DNA of 64,000 nucleotides from Paracoccus amoyensis (GTDB lineage: Bacteria > Pseudomonadota > Alphaproteobacteria > Rhodobacterales > Rhodobacteraceae), in assembly GCF_014490725.1 (NCBI RefSeq), contig NZ_JACOQL010000003.1, positions 248,001-312,000 on the forward strand, given 5' to 3'. This document shows positions 1 through 9,218 of this stretch, piece after piece. Both the position numbers and the translations under genes were made by a program. The notes beneath the pieces were generated by a model that did not search any database, had not been told where the DNA came from, and saw nothing but the letters and a program-made list of their open reading frames with translations. Position 1 is the first letter of the stretch; every line of letters starts with the position of its first letter.

Positions 1-542
1 GGCGCGATCGCGGTCAGGGCCAACACCTCGGACCGGATCGGCAGAATCGGGCCATGCGCAGAGTAATTGTAAGCGGTTGACCCAGCCGGCGTCGACACAA
101 GGACGCCATCGCAGACCAGTTCCTCCATCCGCATCTTGCCATCGACATGAACGCGCAGCTTGGCCGCCTGCGGGCCTTCACGCAGCAAGCTGACCTCATT
201 GATTGCCAGCGCCCCCTGAACCGTTCCATCGGCGCGGGTTGCACGCATTTGCAGCGGATTGATGACGGTTTCTTCGGCAATGGCCAGCCGATCAGGCAGG
301 TTATCTTCGGAATAAGCATTCATCAGAAAGCCAACCGTTCCGCGATTCATCCCGTAAACCGGTAAATCGTGCCCCTGCCCCTGCATCGCATGCAGGGTTT
401 GCAACATGAATCCGTCACCCCCAAGGGCTACGACAATCCCGGCCTCTGCCAGCGGAACATGACCGTATCGCTTCACCATGACGGACAACGCCTGTTGGGC
501 ATGATCTGCCTGACTTGCGGTGAAATGAACCCGTGGCGACAT
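1..542 (-). CDS. nadK: NAD kinase (3' end cut by window edge)
   Basis: ATP- or polyphosphate-dependent phosphorylation of NAD to NADP in the cytosol. Translating the minus strand from the ATG at 542 gives 180 residues with the NAD kinase signatures in order. GGDGFML at about residues 41-47 is the GGDG nucleotide-binding motif with catalytic Asp43. It is followed by an MNRGTVGFLMN stretch, NEVSLLR near residue 119, and VSTPAGSTAYN, the conserved T-A-Y loop that binds NAD. The reading runs off the left edge of the window with the C-terminal quarter missing. The start lies 171 bp from the divergent glyA start, so the two share an intergenic promoter region. Identification is firm from the motifs. 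Confidence 0.93.
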   Translation of the reverse strand, partial: MSPRVHFTASQADHAQQALSVMVKRYGHVPLAEAGIVVALGGDGFMLQTLHAMQGQGHDLPVYGMNRGTVGFLMNAYSEDNLPDRLAIAEETVINPLQMRATRADGTVQGALAINEVSLLREGPQAAKLRVHVDGKMRMEELVCDGVLVSTPAGSTAYNYSAHGPILPIRSEVLALTAIA

Positions 543-713
543 CGTCAACCAACCTCCCTTGACCGGGGCAGCATCGGATGCAGGCCGCTTGAACGCAAGC
601 CCCGTCGCGCCGCAGCCGCGTGCGGTCGCTTTTGACACTTTCCGCTTATTCGACCTTGGGTTAAGAGAACGCAGCGAAACCGCCCCTTGGCCTGACGAAA
701 GGACGCGAGACCG

Positions 714-2009
714 ATGACCTCTTCCACCACAGATACCGGCTTCTTTACCGAGACGATTGATAGCCGCGATCCCGAAATCGCCCGCGCGATCAAGCTGGAG
801 CTTGGCCGTCAACGCGACGAAATCGAGTTGATCGCATCCGAAAACATTGTCTCGAAGGCCGTTCTGGAGGCACAAGGCTCGGTCCTGACGAACAAATACG
901 CCGAAGGTTATCCGGGCAAACGCTATTATGGCGGCTGCCAATATGTCGATATCGTCGAAAATCTGGCGATCGAGCGGGCGAAGGAACTGTTCGATTGCGG
1001 TTTTGCCAACGTGCAGCCGAATTCGGGCTCGCAGATGAACCAGGCGGTGTTTCTGGCGCTGCTGCAGCCGGGCGACACCTTCATGGGGCTGGACCTGAAT
1101 TCAGGCGGTCACCTGACCCATGGCAGCCCGGTCAACATGTCGGGCAAATGGTTCAACGTCGTCAGCTATGGCGTGCGTCAGCAGGATCAACTGCTGGATA
1201 TGGAAGATATCCGCGCCAAGGCGTTGGAACATAAGCCAAAGCTGATCGTCGCAGGTGGCACCGCCTATAGCCGTGTCTGGGACTGGGCTGCATTCCGCAA
1301 GATCGCGGATGAGGTGGGCGCCTATCTGATGGTCGACATGGCCCATATCGCGGGTCTTGTTGCAGGTGGCCAGCATCCCTCGCCCCTGCCGCATGCCCAT
1401 GTCGTCACCACCACCACCCATAAATCGCTGCGCGGCCCGCGCGGCGGCATGGTGCTGACAAATGACGCGGATATCGCGAAAAAGATCAACAGTGCTGTGT
1501 TCCCCGGTTTGCAGGGTGGCCCGCTGATGCATGTGATCGCAGCCAAGGCCGTCGCCTTCAAAGAGGCGCTGGACCCATCCTTCAACGATTACGCCGCACA
1601 GGTCGTCGCAAACGCCCGCGCCATGGCGGACGAGCTGATGAAAGGTGGCATCGACATCGTGTCGGGCGGCACCGACAACCATCTGTGTCTTGCCGATCTG
1701 CGACCCAAAGGCGTGACCGGAAAGGCGACCGAGGCCGCCCTTGGCCGTGCCCATATCACCTGCAACAAGAACGGCGTTCCGTTCGACCCGGAAAAGCCCT
1801 TTGTCACCTCGGGCATCCGTCTGGGTGCCCCTGCTGGTACGACGCGCGGCTTCAAGGAAGAAGAGTTCCGCCAGATCGCCCGCTGGATCGTCGAAGTTGT
1901 CGATGGACTTGCCAAGAACGGTGAAGACGGCAACGCCGAAGTCGAGGAAAAGGTGAAAGCCGAAGTGGCCCAGCTTTGCGCCCGCTTCCCGCTTTATGCC
2001 GGGATGTAA
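714..2009 (+). CDS. glyA: Serine hydroxymethyltransferase
   Basis: PLP enzyme that interconverts serine and glycine while charging tetrahydrofolate with a one-carbon unit; cytosolic. The product is 431 residues, the usual bacterial length. It opens with the SHMT N-terminal block ([13 protein letters not shown], residues 33-45). It has the [13 protein letters not shown] substrate loop near 62-74, DMAHIAGL with Asp208 and His211 stacking on the cofactor, and [14 protein letters not shown] with Lys237 as the Schiff-base lysine. A purine-rich GGACGCGAG lies shortly before the ATG. The gene is monocistronic here: a strong hairpin follows it. In this organism it may also process glycine released from betaine catabolism (gbcAB is in the same window), which is inference. 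Confidence 0.97.
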   Translation: MTSSTTDTGFFTETIDSRDPEIARAIKLELGRQRDEIELIASENIVSKAVLEAQGSVLTNKYAEGYPGKRYYGGCQYVDIVENLAIERAKELFDCGFANVQPNSGSQMNQAVFLALLQPGDTFMGLDLNSGGHLTHGSPVNMSGKWFNVVSYGVRQQDQLLDMEDIRAKALEHKPKLIVAGGTAYSRVWDWAAFRKIADEVGAYLMVDMAHIAGLVAGGQHPSPLPHAHVVTTTTHKSLRGPRGGMVLTNDADIAKKINSAVFPGLQGGPLMHVIAAKAVAFKEALDPSFNDYAAQVVANARAMADELMKGGIDIVSGGTDNHLCLADLRPKGVTGKATEAALGRAHITCNKNGVPFDPEKPFVTSGIRLGAPAGTTRGFKEEEFRQIARWIVEVVDGLAKNGEDGNAEVEEKVKAEVAQLCARFPLYAGM

Positions 2010-2076
2010 GACTGGCTTTGCGCTGAAATTTCAAAGCTCCGCCTGTCCGGAACGCACGCCCAGTTTCTGACATGCC

Positions 2077-2106
2077 AGAGCCTCGGCAAAATATTGTCGA
2101 GGCTCT
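2077..2106 (+). terminator. Hairpin downstream of glyA
   Basis: A perfect 9-bp stem (AGAGCCTCG / CGAGGCTCT) extends through G-T, C-G, A-T and A-T pairs to about 13 bp with an AATA loop. It starts 68 bp after the glyA stop. There is no long T-run after it, only GATTAAC, so it may be a weak intrinsic terminator or a 3'-end processing or stability hairpin. Confidence 0.6.
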
Positions 2107-2133
2107 GATTAACAATACTATTCATTTCTGCCC

Positions 2134-2424
2134 ATGAACGACGACCAACTCGCCGAACTGGCAAAGGCGCTGGAATATATCGCGGGGCTACTGCTCTTCG
2201 GCTTCGTCTTCGCGGTGAATTCCTCGGTCCATTCCCAGCTGATCCTCGCCTTTGGATCGGCCGAGCGCATCACCCGCGATGTCGGCTTCTATGACATGGC
2301 CAATGCCGCCGGTCGCCTGATCGACACGCTGCTGTCAGCTGGCCGTGCTGGCGTTGTGTCCGAGCGCTGCGGCATGATGGCACTGGCAAGCTGGTGGGCG
2401 CCAAGGCGGCTTGGCGATATTTGA
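2134..2424 (+). pseudogene. Decayed C-terminal fragment resembling MFS arsenical exporter ArsJ
   Basis: The open frame is 96 residues. From about residue 19 it reads like the last two or three transmembrane segments of an ArsJ-type major facilitator: LLFGFVFAVNSSVHS, LILAF, DVGFYDMANAAGRL. It then loses similarity after TLLS, as if frameshifted, and ends in SWWAPRRL, again like the family tail. ArsJ exports 1-arseno-3-phosphoglycerate and is normally about 400 residues, paired with a dedicated GAPDH; neither the first 300 residues nor the partner gene is present. A normally conserved Tyr of the HSYLI segment is Gln here, which fits relaxed selection. The family call is from memory of the motif, so another MFS family is possible. 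It is most likely a non-functional relic between glyA and the leucine operon. Confidence 0.5.
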
Positions 2425-2464
2425 CGCCAGAGCGGGGAAGCACGCGGCGATCGGAGGCCTGCGT

Positions 2465-2695
2465 TTATTTCGAGCCCGCTTTCAGTGCATCCGCCCCAAG
2501 CCGCTTCGCCAGTGCGAGAAGCGTTGGTGTCTTGGTCCGTCGCTTTGAAACAGGGATTATTGTATCGGAACCCGGCTTACTGATCGATGAGACGCTGCCA
2601 ACAACCTCGACGCTACTTCCGCCACTTCGCAGAAAGTCTGACATATTGCCGGATCCCGAACCAGTTGTAATAGACTCGGCAGCCGCAAGGGTCAT
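2465..2695 (-). CDS. Small hypothetical ORF, doubtful
   Basis: A 76-residue frame, Ser/Gly/Thr-rich in the middle with a basic C-terminal third (SKRRTKTPTLLALAKRLGADALKAG) that could be a short amphipathic helix. No family is recognised, and only a weak GGGA lies before the ATG. It sits in the relic-bearing gap between glyA and the lyase gene. It may be a chance ORF or what is left of a lost gene. Confidence 0.2.
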   Translation of the reverse strand: MTLAAAESITTGSGSGNMSDFLRSGGSSVEVVGSVSSISKPGSDTIIPVSKRRTKTPTLLALAKRLGADALKAGSK

Positions 2696-2755
2696 GTCCC
2701 GGCACGCGGAATGCGTCGCCCTTGCCCGAGGCCTTTTTATTGGGTCAAAGGGTGC

Positions 2756-4282
2756 TTACTGGCTTTCGACGGGCGCTTCGCCATCCGTCAGAAGCACATC
2801 AAAATCCTGATCCAATTTCGCCAGCGACGCGTCGATATGATCGCGCTTTTCAGCGATCCACGCCATCCGCGCGGTCAAGCCTTCGCGTGCTTTGCCAATC
2901 ATCCGCGCCATCTCGGCCGGTTGTGGCCCGCCCAGGGTCGCGCGGTTCCGGACGATGGCAACAGGATCAAGCGTCGCGCGAAAGACCTCTTCGGTCAACG
3001 GCAGGGCTGGTGGATGGTCTGTGCCAGCCACCGTTTCAGCATATATCCGCTGTGCCTCGGCATAAGGGAAATCCAGTGGGCCAAGGCTGTTCTGCCGCGC
3101 ATAGTTGACGATCTCGGAGGCGAAATGGTGCCCCTCGCGGAACGGCAGGCCATGGTCGCGCATCAACGCATCCGCCAGTTCCTGCGATGCGGTCCAGTCG
3201 CTGTTCAGTTCTTCCAGCGCACGATCGGAATTGATCACCAGCGCCTTGAGCACCTTGTCCAGCCGCACCAATGCCGCGATCCCGGCATCGACCATTGCGG
3301 CATTCGCATCGACATCCTTGGGGTCGGACATGCCCGGCGTGATGTTATGCGTCTGGATGACCGGCCCCATGGCCAGCGTCACCGCGGTCGACGCATCACT
3401 ACGCGTGTTGTTCAGCAGCCCCGGATTTCGTTTTTGCGGCATCGCGCTGGAGACATAAGTGTTCTCACCCCCTTCCTCCAACAAGATCCACGGACGGGTC
3501 TGGGCATATTGCGTCATCAGGTCTTCGACGAAATTGCCGATATGCAGCGCAACCGAGGTGACGATCGCCCCCACCTCGACCGGCTGATCCATGGATGAAA
3601 TCTGCGAGGCGTCATAGGCATTGTCCACGACCCCCGCAAAGCCAAGGTAATCGGCCATCCGTTCACGGTTCAGCGGCCAGCTTGTTCCATTCAGCACGGT
3701 CGTGCCCATCGCGCTACGATCAATCCGGGCATAGGCTTCGCGGATGCGCTGCGCATCGCGATCAAAACCCGCGGCGTGGCCCAGTAGATAATGGCCAAAG
3801 CTGTTCGGTTGCGCCGCCACACCATTGGTATAGTTCGGGACGATCGTATCCTTATGGCGGTCCGCCAGATCGACCAGCGTTGCCGATGTGGCGTTCAACT
3901 GATCCGCCAGTTCCAGCAGTTTATCCCGCAGCATCGCCGCACGATAGGTCGCGTGCATGTCCTGACTGGATCGGCCTGCATGGATCAGTGTCACATCAAT
4001 CCCGCCTGCCTCGATCAAAAGCGGCTCGAAGGTAATGACCGTGCCGGGGCGGTCGGCGTCGGGCTGTTCGCCATCGTCGATCACCTTTGCCAGTGCCGTG
4101 GCAATTCCGGGCGCAAGTGCGGGATCAAGCAATCCTTCCTGCGCGTTGATGACGGTCGTGGCCTTGTTGATTTCACCCAGCCAGAAGAATTCATCACGAA
4201 CCCCCGCATCCTGCGCAAAAGATGACGTCATGATCACGCATGACAGTGCGGCACCCGACAGCAGATTTCGGTGCAGTTTCAT
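2756..4282 (-). CDS. Exported lyase of the argininosuccinate lyase / fumarase superfamily
   Basis: The ATG at 4282 is preceded by GGGGAGGGGACG, a strong ribosome site, and gives 508 residues. The reading can be extended 18 codons upstream, but that extension lacks a ribosome site and would bury the signal peptide. Residues 1-24 (MKLHRN, a hydrophobic core, then SSFAQ-D) look like a Sec signal peptide, placing the enzyme in the periplasm. The body is a fumarase/aspartase-superfamily fold: GRSSQDMHATYRAAMLRD and the signature SSAMPQKRNPG carrying the catalytic serine loop. In argininosuccinate lyase the GYTHLQ His is catalytic; here the matching stretch reads NYTNGVAAQP, with Asn instead. Substrate is therefore unknown: an elimination on an N-substituted aspartate or a similar compound is plausible. 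The gene lies at the end of the leucine operon but 101 bp after it, and may be independent. Confidence 0.8.
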   Translation of the reverse strand: MKLHRNLLSGAALSCVIMTSSFAQDAGVRDEFFWLGEINKATTVINAQEGLLDPALAPGIATALAKVIDDGEQPDADRPGTVITFEPLLIEAGGIDVTLIHAGRSSQDMHATYRAAMLRDKLLELADQLNATSATLVDLADRHKDTIVPNYTNGVAAQPNSFGHYLLGHAAGFDRDAQRIREAYARIDRSAMGTTVLNGTSWPLNRERMADYLGFAGVVDNAYDASQISSMDQPVEVGAIVTSVALHIGNFVEDLMTQYAQTRPWILLEEGGENTYVSSAMPQKRNPGLLNNTRSDASTAVTLAMGPVIQTHNITPGMSDPKDVDANAAMVDAGIAALVRLDKVLKALVINSDRALEELNSDWTASQELADALMRDHGLPFREGHHFASEIVNYARQNSLGPLDFPYAEAQRIYAETVAGTDHPPALPLTEEVFRATLDPVAIVRNRATLGGPQPAEMARMIGKAREGLTARMAWIAEKRDHIDASLAKLDQDFDVLLTDGEAPVESQ

Positions 4283-4383
4283 CGTCCCCTCCCCCTGATG
4301 ATCAATCCAGAATAGGCCCGACATCGTGATTGTCACGGCGGGAGATCAAACAATTCAGGATTGAACAATTGGGTTTGGCGGCA

Positions 4384-5166
4384 TCACGCCTGCCAGGCGG
4401 GCTTTCGTTTGTCAAAGAAGGCCGCGATGCCTTCGGGGGCCTCTGCGCCCTCCCAGACGGCAACAAGCCGGTCGATGCTGTCCTCGATCACGGCTTCATC
4501 AATGCGCGGACCCAAAGAGCGGCACTGCGCCTTGGCTGCCGCAATCGCACCGGGCGCGCCCAGCAGGAAGGGGGCGATTTCCGCCTCGATCGCGGTATCC
4601 AGATCATCCGGGGTCACGGCCCGGGCGGCCAAATTCAGCGTCACCGCCTCATCCGCGCCGAACAGTCGCGCCGAGAAGAACACCCGACGCGCTTTGTCCT
4701 CGCCCATGCGGGCCAGCACATAGGGGCCTATGGTTGCGGGGATCAGCCCCAGCTTCACCTCGGTCAGGCCGAATTTCGCGGTATCGGCGACAATGGCGAT
4801 ATCGCAGACCGACATCATGCCGACGCCCCCGCCAAACGCATTGCCATGAACCCGCCCGATCAGCGGCTTGGGCAGCGTATTCAGCGCAAACAGCATATGG
4901 GCCAACACGCGTGCACCAGCGCGGCGGGTATCCGCATCGGCATTGATCTGCGCCTTCATCCAGCCCAGATCACCGCCCGCGCAAAAACTGGCACCTTCTG
5001 CCGCCAGCACAACAACACGGACGGCGGGATCGCCGCCCAGCTGCGTCGCGGCGGTGGTCAGCTCTTCCATCATCTGCTGGGACAGCGCGTTATGTTTATC
5101 CGCCCGTGCAAGCCACAGGGTCGCAACGCCGCGTGCGTCGGTATCGATCCGGATCGTTTCAAACAT
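4384..5166 (-). CDS. liuC: Enoyl-CoA hydratase, probable methylglutaconyl-CoA hydratase
   Basis: A crotonase-fold protein of 260 residues. The oxyanion-hole segments are visible: SFCAGGDLGWMK near 60-71 and GNAFGGGVGMMSVCD near 107-121. The GGDLGWMK motif is typical of the hydratase of leucine degradation, which converts 3-methylglutaconyl-CoA to HMG-CoA. Position supports this: on the same strand are isovaleryl-CoA dehydrogenase, both methylcrotonyl-CoA carboxylase subunits and HMG-CoA lyase, i.e. the steps on either side. It follows the lipoprotein gene by 8 bp and is probably cotranscribed. A different enoyl-CoA specificity cannot be excluded from sequence alone. Confidence 0.9.
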   Translation of the reverse strand: MFETIRIDTDARGVATLWLARADKHNALSQQMMEELTTAATQLGGDPAVRVVVLAAEGASFCAGGDLGWMKAQINADADTRRAGARVLAHMLFALNTLPKPLIGRVHGNAFGGGVGMMSVCDIAIVADTAKFGLTEVKLGLIPATIGPYVLARMGEDKARRVFFSARLFGADEAVTLNLAARAVTPDDLDTAIEAEIAPFLLGAPGAIAAAKAQCRSLGPRIDEAVIEDSIDRLVAVWEGAEAPEGIAAFFDKRKPAWQA

Positions 5167-5174
5167 CGGATTTC

Positions 5175-5726
5175 CTATTCAACGGTGAATTGCCACAGCG
5201 GTGACAGCGCACAAGCCGCGCCACCCGATCGCTGCGCCGCAAACTGACCTGACCACAGACGATATTGACCCGCAGGTAATGGCGTTGGTTGCGCCAATTG
5301 CTGTGCAATCGGTGTCGAGACGACGCCGCCCGATGCCGCCACGGAGGCCGCAGATGCCATAGCCGAGGCGGTCATGGGCACGTCCTGCCATGCCCCGCCC
5401 GTCTGCCGCTGCAAACGCGCCGCGCTGGCGGGTATGCGCATCTGAACCGGACCACCCGCACCATAGGTATAGGCACGCAGATAGATCGCCCCATCCGATT
5501 GTTTGGCGGTATTCAGTCGTGTCGGCGCAAACAGATCCAGCCGATAACTGCCGCAGTCACGCAGGCCGATATGGCTCAGTCCACGCCTTTCTGCGTTGAA
5601 GGCTGCCGATGCGGTCGTGCTGGCACCCGCAACCGGCGTGTTCACCGATTGCGTGCCCGTGCTGCCACATCCCGCCAGCACTGTCAGCGCAGCAAGCGCA
5701 CCCCACCCGATCTCGCGCCCGATCAC
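5175..5726 (-). CDS. Small lipoprotein of unknown function
   Basis: A 183-residue protein with a type II signal peptide: a short basic start, a hydrophobic stretch ALAALTVLAGC and a lipobox cysteine at position 20. The mature part is Ala/Ser/Gln-rich, with no domain I recognise. It contains a segment GLRDCGSYRLDLFAPTRL and ends in LWQFTVE, suggesting a small beta-rich domain. Its start overlaps the HMG-CoA lyase stop by 4 bp, so it is translationally coupled into the leucine operon. A metabolic role is not evident; it may be a passenger envelope protein. Confidence 0.75.
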   Translation of the reverse strand: MIGREIGWGALAALTVLAGCGSTGTQSVNTPVAGASTTASAAFNAERRGLSHIGLRDCGSYRLDLFAPTRLNTAKQSDGAIYLRAYTYGAGGPVQMRIPASAARLQRQTGGAWQDVPMTASAMASAASVAASGGVVSTPIAQQLAQPTPLPAGQYRLWSGQFAAQRSGGAACALSPLWQFTVE

Positions 5727-6583
5727 GCCGCCACCCGCATCGCCCGCGCCATGTTTGCGGCTTCCTGAATCACATCCATGTTTAGCCCCGTTTCATAGCC
5801 CTGCGCTGCAAGATGGGCCGCGACGGTTTCCGTCGCCACATTCCCCTTGGCACCCGGAGCATAGGGGCAACCGCCCAACCCGCCAACAGCCGCGTCAAAG
5901 ACACGCAGACCACGGGCAAGACTGGCGTCGATGTTCAGCAAGGCACGTCCTGCGGTGTCATGATAGTGTCCGGCCAGTTTTTCGGCTGGCATCTGATCCA
6001 GAACCGCCGTCAACATGGTGTCGATCTTTTCCGGCGTTGCTTGACCGATGGTATCGCCCAGACTGATTTCATAGCATCCCATGTCACGCAATGCCGCCAC
6101 GACCCTTGCCACATTTTCAGGGGCCACCACATCCCCTTCAAACGGGCTGTCGGTCACCATCGAGACATAGCCACGCACCGGCACTCCATCGGCCAGTGCC
6201 GCTTTGGCCACCGGAGCAAAGCGTGCAAGGCTTTCCGCAATGGTCGCATTCAGGTTCGCCTTGCTAAAGGCTTCCGAGGCGCTGGCGAAAATGGCGATCT
6301 CATTCGCCTTTGCAACCCGCGCCGCCTGATAGCCCTGCATATTCGGTGTCAGAACGGCATAGCTGACGCCGGGCACGCGGTGTATTCCCGCCATGACCTG
6401 TGCCGCATCCGCCATCTGCGGCACCCATTTCGGGCTGACAAAGCTGGTCACCTCGATCCGGCGAAAGCCTGCCGTCGACAGCAGGTCGACCAAGGCGATC
6501 TTTTCATCCGCCGGGATCAGTCGCTTTTCATTCTGCAGCCCGTCTCGCGGACCCATTTCAAAGATTTCAACAAAATCAGCCAT
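5723..6583 (-). CDS. liuE: Hydroxymethylglutaryl-CoA lyase
   Basis: Last step of leucine degradation: HMG-CoA is split to acetoacetate and acetyl-CoA. From the ATG at 6583 the protein is 286 residues, beginning MADFVEIFEMGPRDGLQNE. The RDGLQ motif carries the catalytic Arg-Asp of the TIM-barrel lyases, and GGLGGCPYAPGAKGN near the C-terminus contains the catalytic loop cysteine. Two upstream in-frame ATGs exist (6595 and 6625), but only this start gives the family N-terminus. It overlaps the gst stop by 8 bp and the following lipoprotein start by 4 bp, a tight operon. Confidence 0.95.
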   Translation of the reverse strand: MADFVEIFEMGPRDGLQNEKRLIPADEKIALVDLLSTAGFRRIEVTSFVSPKWVPQMADAAQVMAGIHRVPGVSYAVLTPNMQGYQAARVAKANEIAIFASASEAFSKANLNATIAESLARFAPVAKAALADGVPVRGYVSMVTDSPFEGDVVAPENVARVVAALRDMGCYEISLGDTIGQATPEKIDTMLTAVLDQMPAEKLAGHYHDTAGRALLNIDASLARGLRVFDAAVGGLGGCPYAPGAKGNVATETVAAHLAAQGYETGLNMDVIQEAANMARAMRVAA

Positions 6584-7223
6584 CGGGAAGCTCATAGAAA
6601 TCGCGTGTATACATGCTGCGTCCACCTTTCTCTGCTGCGCGCAGATATGCCGGGCGTGCCGTCATCCGGTCGCGATAAGCCGCAAAATTCGGATAAGCCT
6701 GCGCGGGCAGAAAGCGGAATACCGCATCAATATTGAACCCCAGCATACAGTCCGCACCTGAAAATTCTGACAGCAAGGTATCCGCGCCAGCCAAATGATT
6801 GTCCAACGCCCGCGCCGTGACGGCAAGCCGCCTGGTGTCCAGTTTCATCAGCGGCAGCGACCGCGCACTTTCGGGGCGCAGAAAGATGTGATGGATGTTC
6901 AACGCCTGCAACATATTCGCCTGCGTTTCGGCAAAGCTGATCCATTCCCAGAAATCTGCCCGCTCGGCATCGCCCGGTAATGGGGTCAGCCGCCCCTCCC
7001 GTTCGGTCAGATATTGCACGATGGCAGCAGATTCAAAGATCGACCGCCCATCGATTTCCAGCGCGGGAATGCGCCCTGCCGGCGACATCGCCAGATAATC
7101 GGGGCTGCGCAGTGATCCATCCGTCAGCGACCATTCCCGGATTTCATATTCCAGCCCCAGTTCTTCCAGAAGCCAAAGCACCCGGACCGAACGTGAGCCG
7201 GGGATATGGTGCAGGCGGATCAC
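6576..7223 (-). CDS. Glutathione S-transferase family protein
   Basis: A 215-residue cytosolic protein with an N-terminal thioredoxin-like GST domain (MIRLHHIPGSRSVRVLWLLEELGLEYEI, then a PALEIDG cis-Pro loop and an ES-A-I glutathione contact) and an all-helical C-terminal domain. It overlaps the mccA stop by 4 bp and the HMG-CoA lyase start by 8 bp, so it is embedded in the leucine operon. The substrate is unknown. A detoxifying role for reactive unsaturated acyl-CoA or aldehyde by-products is a reasonable inference but not shown by sequence. Confidence 0.88.
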   Translation of the reverse strand: MIRLHHIPGSRSVRVLWLLEELGLEYEIREWSLTDGSLRSPDYLAMSPAGRIPALEIDGRSIFESAAIVQYLTEREGRLTPLPGDAERADFWEWISFAETQANMLQALNIHHIFLRPESARSLPLMKLDTRRLAVTARALDNHLAGADTLLSEFSGADCMLGFNIDAVFRFLPAQAYPNFAAYRDRMTARPAYLRAAEKGGRSMYTRDFYELPDG

Positions 7224-9148
7224 GCTTCTTCCTCTTCCAGCCGAATCAACGGTGCGCCGGCTTCAACCTGATCACCAGCTTTTGCCAGAACCTCAGCTAC
7301 GACGCCGTCACGGGCCGCCGTCAGACTGTGTTCCATCTTCATCGCCTCCAGCACGGCAAGCCGGTCCCCGATCTTGACCTGCTGGCCCGCCTCGACATGG
7401 ACGGATTTGACCAGTCCGGGCATCGGTGAACGTGTCAGGGCATCGCCACCAGCGGCTGATATGTCACGAGCCAGCGGATCAAGCGGTGTCAGATGAACGG
7501 TGCGCCCGCCAAAAACGCTGACGCCTGTATCATGGGTAACGATCCGGTTCCGACGCAGCGCATCATCGACCCACCAGCGATCCCCTTGCCAGCGGATGTC
7601 ATGCGTTCCGCCGTCCAGGGTCACGCGTGCGGCACCGGGGCCAAGAACCTCCAGCACGGCTTCGCCACCGTCCCAGGCGATTGCCCGACGCAGCGGCTGC
7701 CAAAGCGTCGCCCCCCCACGTGCTTCGGGGTTGGCAAGCCCCGCCAGACCGATAACCGCCAAAGCCCGGGTCGCACTTTCCGCTTCGGACGAGGAAATCA
7801 GGCTGTCCAGATCACGCCCGATCAGTCCCGTATCAACCTCGCCCTTACGGAACCCCTCATGCCGCGTCAGCGCGATCAGAAAATCAAGATTGGTGACAGA
7901 GCCGGCGACCTCGGTATCGACCAGCGCCGCTTCCAATCCGCGCAAGGCGATGGCGCGCGTCGGACCATGTGTCACAACCTTGGCAATCATCGGATCATAC
8001 CACGGGCTAATGGTATCGCCCTGCCTGACGCCGGTTTCGATCCGGGCACCGTCCGGAAACTTCAGGTGGGAAAGCCGTCCAGTTGCAGGCAGAAAACCCG
8101 CAGGAACATCCTCGGCATACAGGCGTGCCTCGAATGCATGACCATTGATGTGCAAATCCTCCTGCCGCGCCGGCAGCGGTTCGCCACTGGCCACACGCAA
8201 CTGCCATTCGACCAGATCGACGCCCGTGATCGCCTCGGTCACCGGATGTTCGACCTGCAAACGGGTGTTCATCTCCATGAACCAGAAGCCGTCCGCACGC
8301 AGGCCATTCGCGCCGTCCACGATGAATTCAATCGTGCCTGCGCCCTTGTACCCAATTGCTTCGGCAGCCCTGACAGCCGCAGCCCCCATCACCTTGCGTA
8401 TTTCATCGGTCATGCCGGGGGCCGGCGCTTCTTCGATCACCTTCTGATGACGACGTTGAAGCGAACAGTCACGCTCGAACAGATAAACCGCCCGATGACC
8501 GTCGCCGAAGACCTGAACTTCGATATGGCGCGGCTGAAGAACATATTTCTCGATCAGAACCGCCTCATTGCCAAAGGCGTTCTTCGCCTCAGATTGGGCC
8601 GAGGCCAAGGCGTCAGCAAAATCCTTGGGATCGTCAACGCGACGCATCCCTTTTCCGCCGCCACCCGCAACGGCCTTGATCAGAACCGGATAACCGATCC
8701 GGCTTGCCTGATCCGCCAGATAGGCGGGGTCCTGATTGGCCCCATGATAGCCGGGAACGACAGGAACGCCCGCATCCTCCATCAGCGCTTTTGCGGCGTC
8801 CTTCAGACCCATGGCCCTGATCGCCTTGGCAGAAGGGCCAATGAAAACCAGTCCTGCTGCTTCGACTGCATCCACGAAATCAGGATTTTCGGACAGGAAT
8901 CCATATCCGGGATGAATTGCCTGCGCGCCGGTCTTCTTGGCGGCTTCGATGATCGCATCGCCGCGCAAATAGCTATCGGACGGTGCGGGACCGCCCAGAT
9001 GAACCGCCTGATCTGCCATTGCGACATGACGTGCGCCGCGATCGGCATCGGAATAAACGGCAACCGTCGCAACGCCCATCCGGCGGCAGCTGTCGATGAC
9101 ACGGCAGGCGATCTCGCCCCGGTTGGCGATCAGGATCTTGGAGAACAT
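7220..9148 (-). CDS. mccA: Methylcrotonyl-CoA carboxylase, biotin-containing alpha subunit
   Basis: Carboxylates biotin and carries it for methylcrotonyl-CoA carboxylation in leucine degradation. The protein is 642 residues with biotin carboxylase N-terminal domain (KILIANRGEIACRV), ATP-grasp domain with the Gly-rich KAVAGGGGKGMR loop near 159-170, EMNTRLQVEHPVTE near 290, a C-terminal biotin carboxylase domain, and a biotinyl domain with EAMKMEHSL. The biotinylated Lys is about residue 604. AAGGAC precedes the ATG. It follows mccB after 195 bp that hold only a possible 38-codon ORF. Gene order mccB-mccA within one strand fits an alpha/beta holoenzyme. Confidence 0.96.
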   Translation of the reverse strand: MFSKILIANRGEIACRVIDSCRRMGVATVAVYSDADRGARHVAMADQAVHLGGPAPSDSYLRGDAIIEAAKKTGAQAIHPGYGFLSENPDFVDAVEAAGLVFIGPSAKAIRAMGLKDAAKALMEDAGVPVVPGYHGANQDPAYLADQASRIGYPVLIKAVAGGGGKGMRRVDDPKDFADALASAQSEAKNAFGNEAVLIEKYVLQPRHIEVQVFGDGHRAVYLFERDCSLQRRHQKVIEEAPAPGMTDEIRKVMGAAAVRAAEAIGYKGAGTIEFIVDGANGLRADGFWFMEMNTRLQVEHPVTEAITGVDLVEWQLRVASGEPLPARQEDLHINGHAFEARLYAEDVPAGFLPATGRLSHLKFPDGARIETGVRQGDTISPWYDPMIAKVVTHGPTRAIALRGLEAALVDTEVAGSVTNLDFLIALTRHEGFRKGEVDTGLIGRDLDSLISSSEAESATRALAVIGLAGLANPEARGGATLWQPLRRAIAWDGGEAVLEVLGPGAARVTLDGGTHDIRWQGDRWWVDDALRRNRIVTHDTGVSVFGGRTVHLTPLDPLARDISAAGGDALTRSPMPGLVKSVHVEAGQQVKIGDRLAVLEAMKMEHSLTAARDGVVAEVLAKAGDQVEAGAPLIRLEEEEA

Positions 9149-9218
9149 GGCAAGTCCTTGGCTAAGTGGTACAGGGCGGGAATGTTGCGTCTTGGGTATT
9201 TAGGCAAAGAAGAACCCC

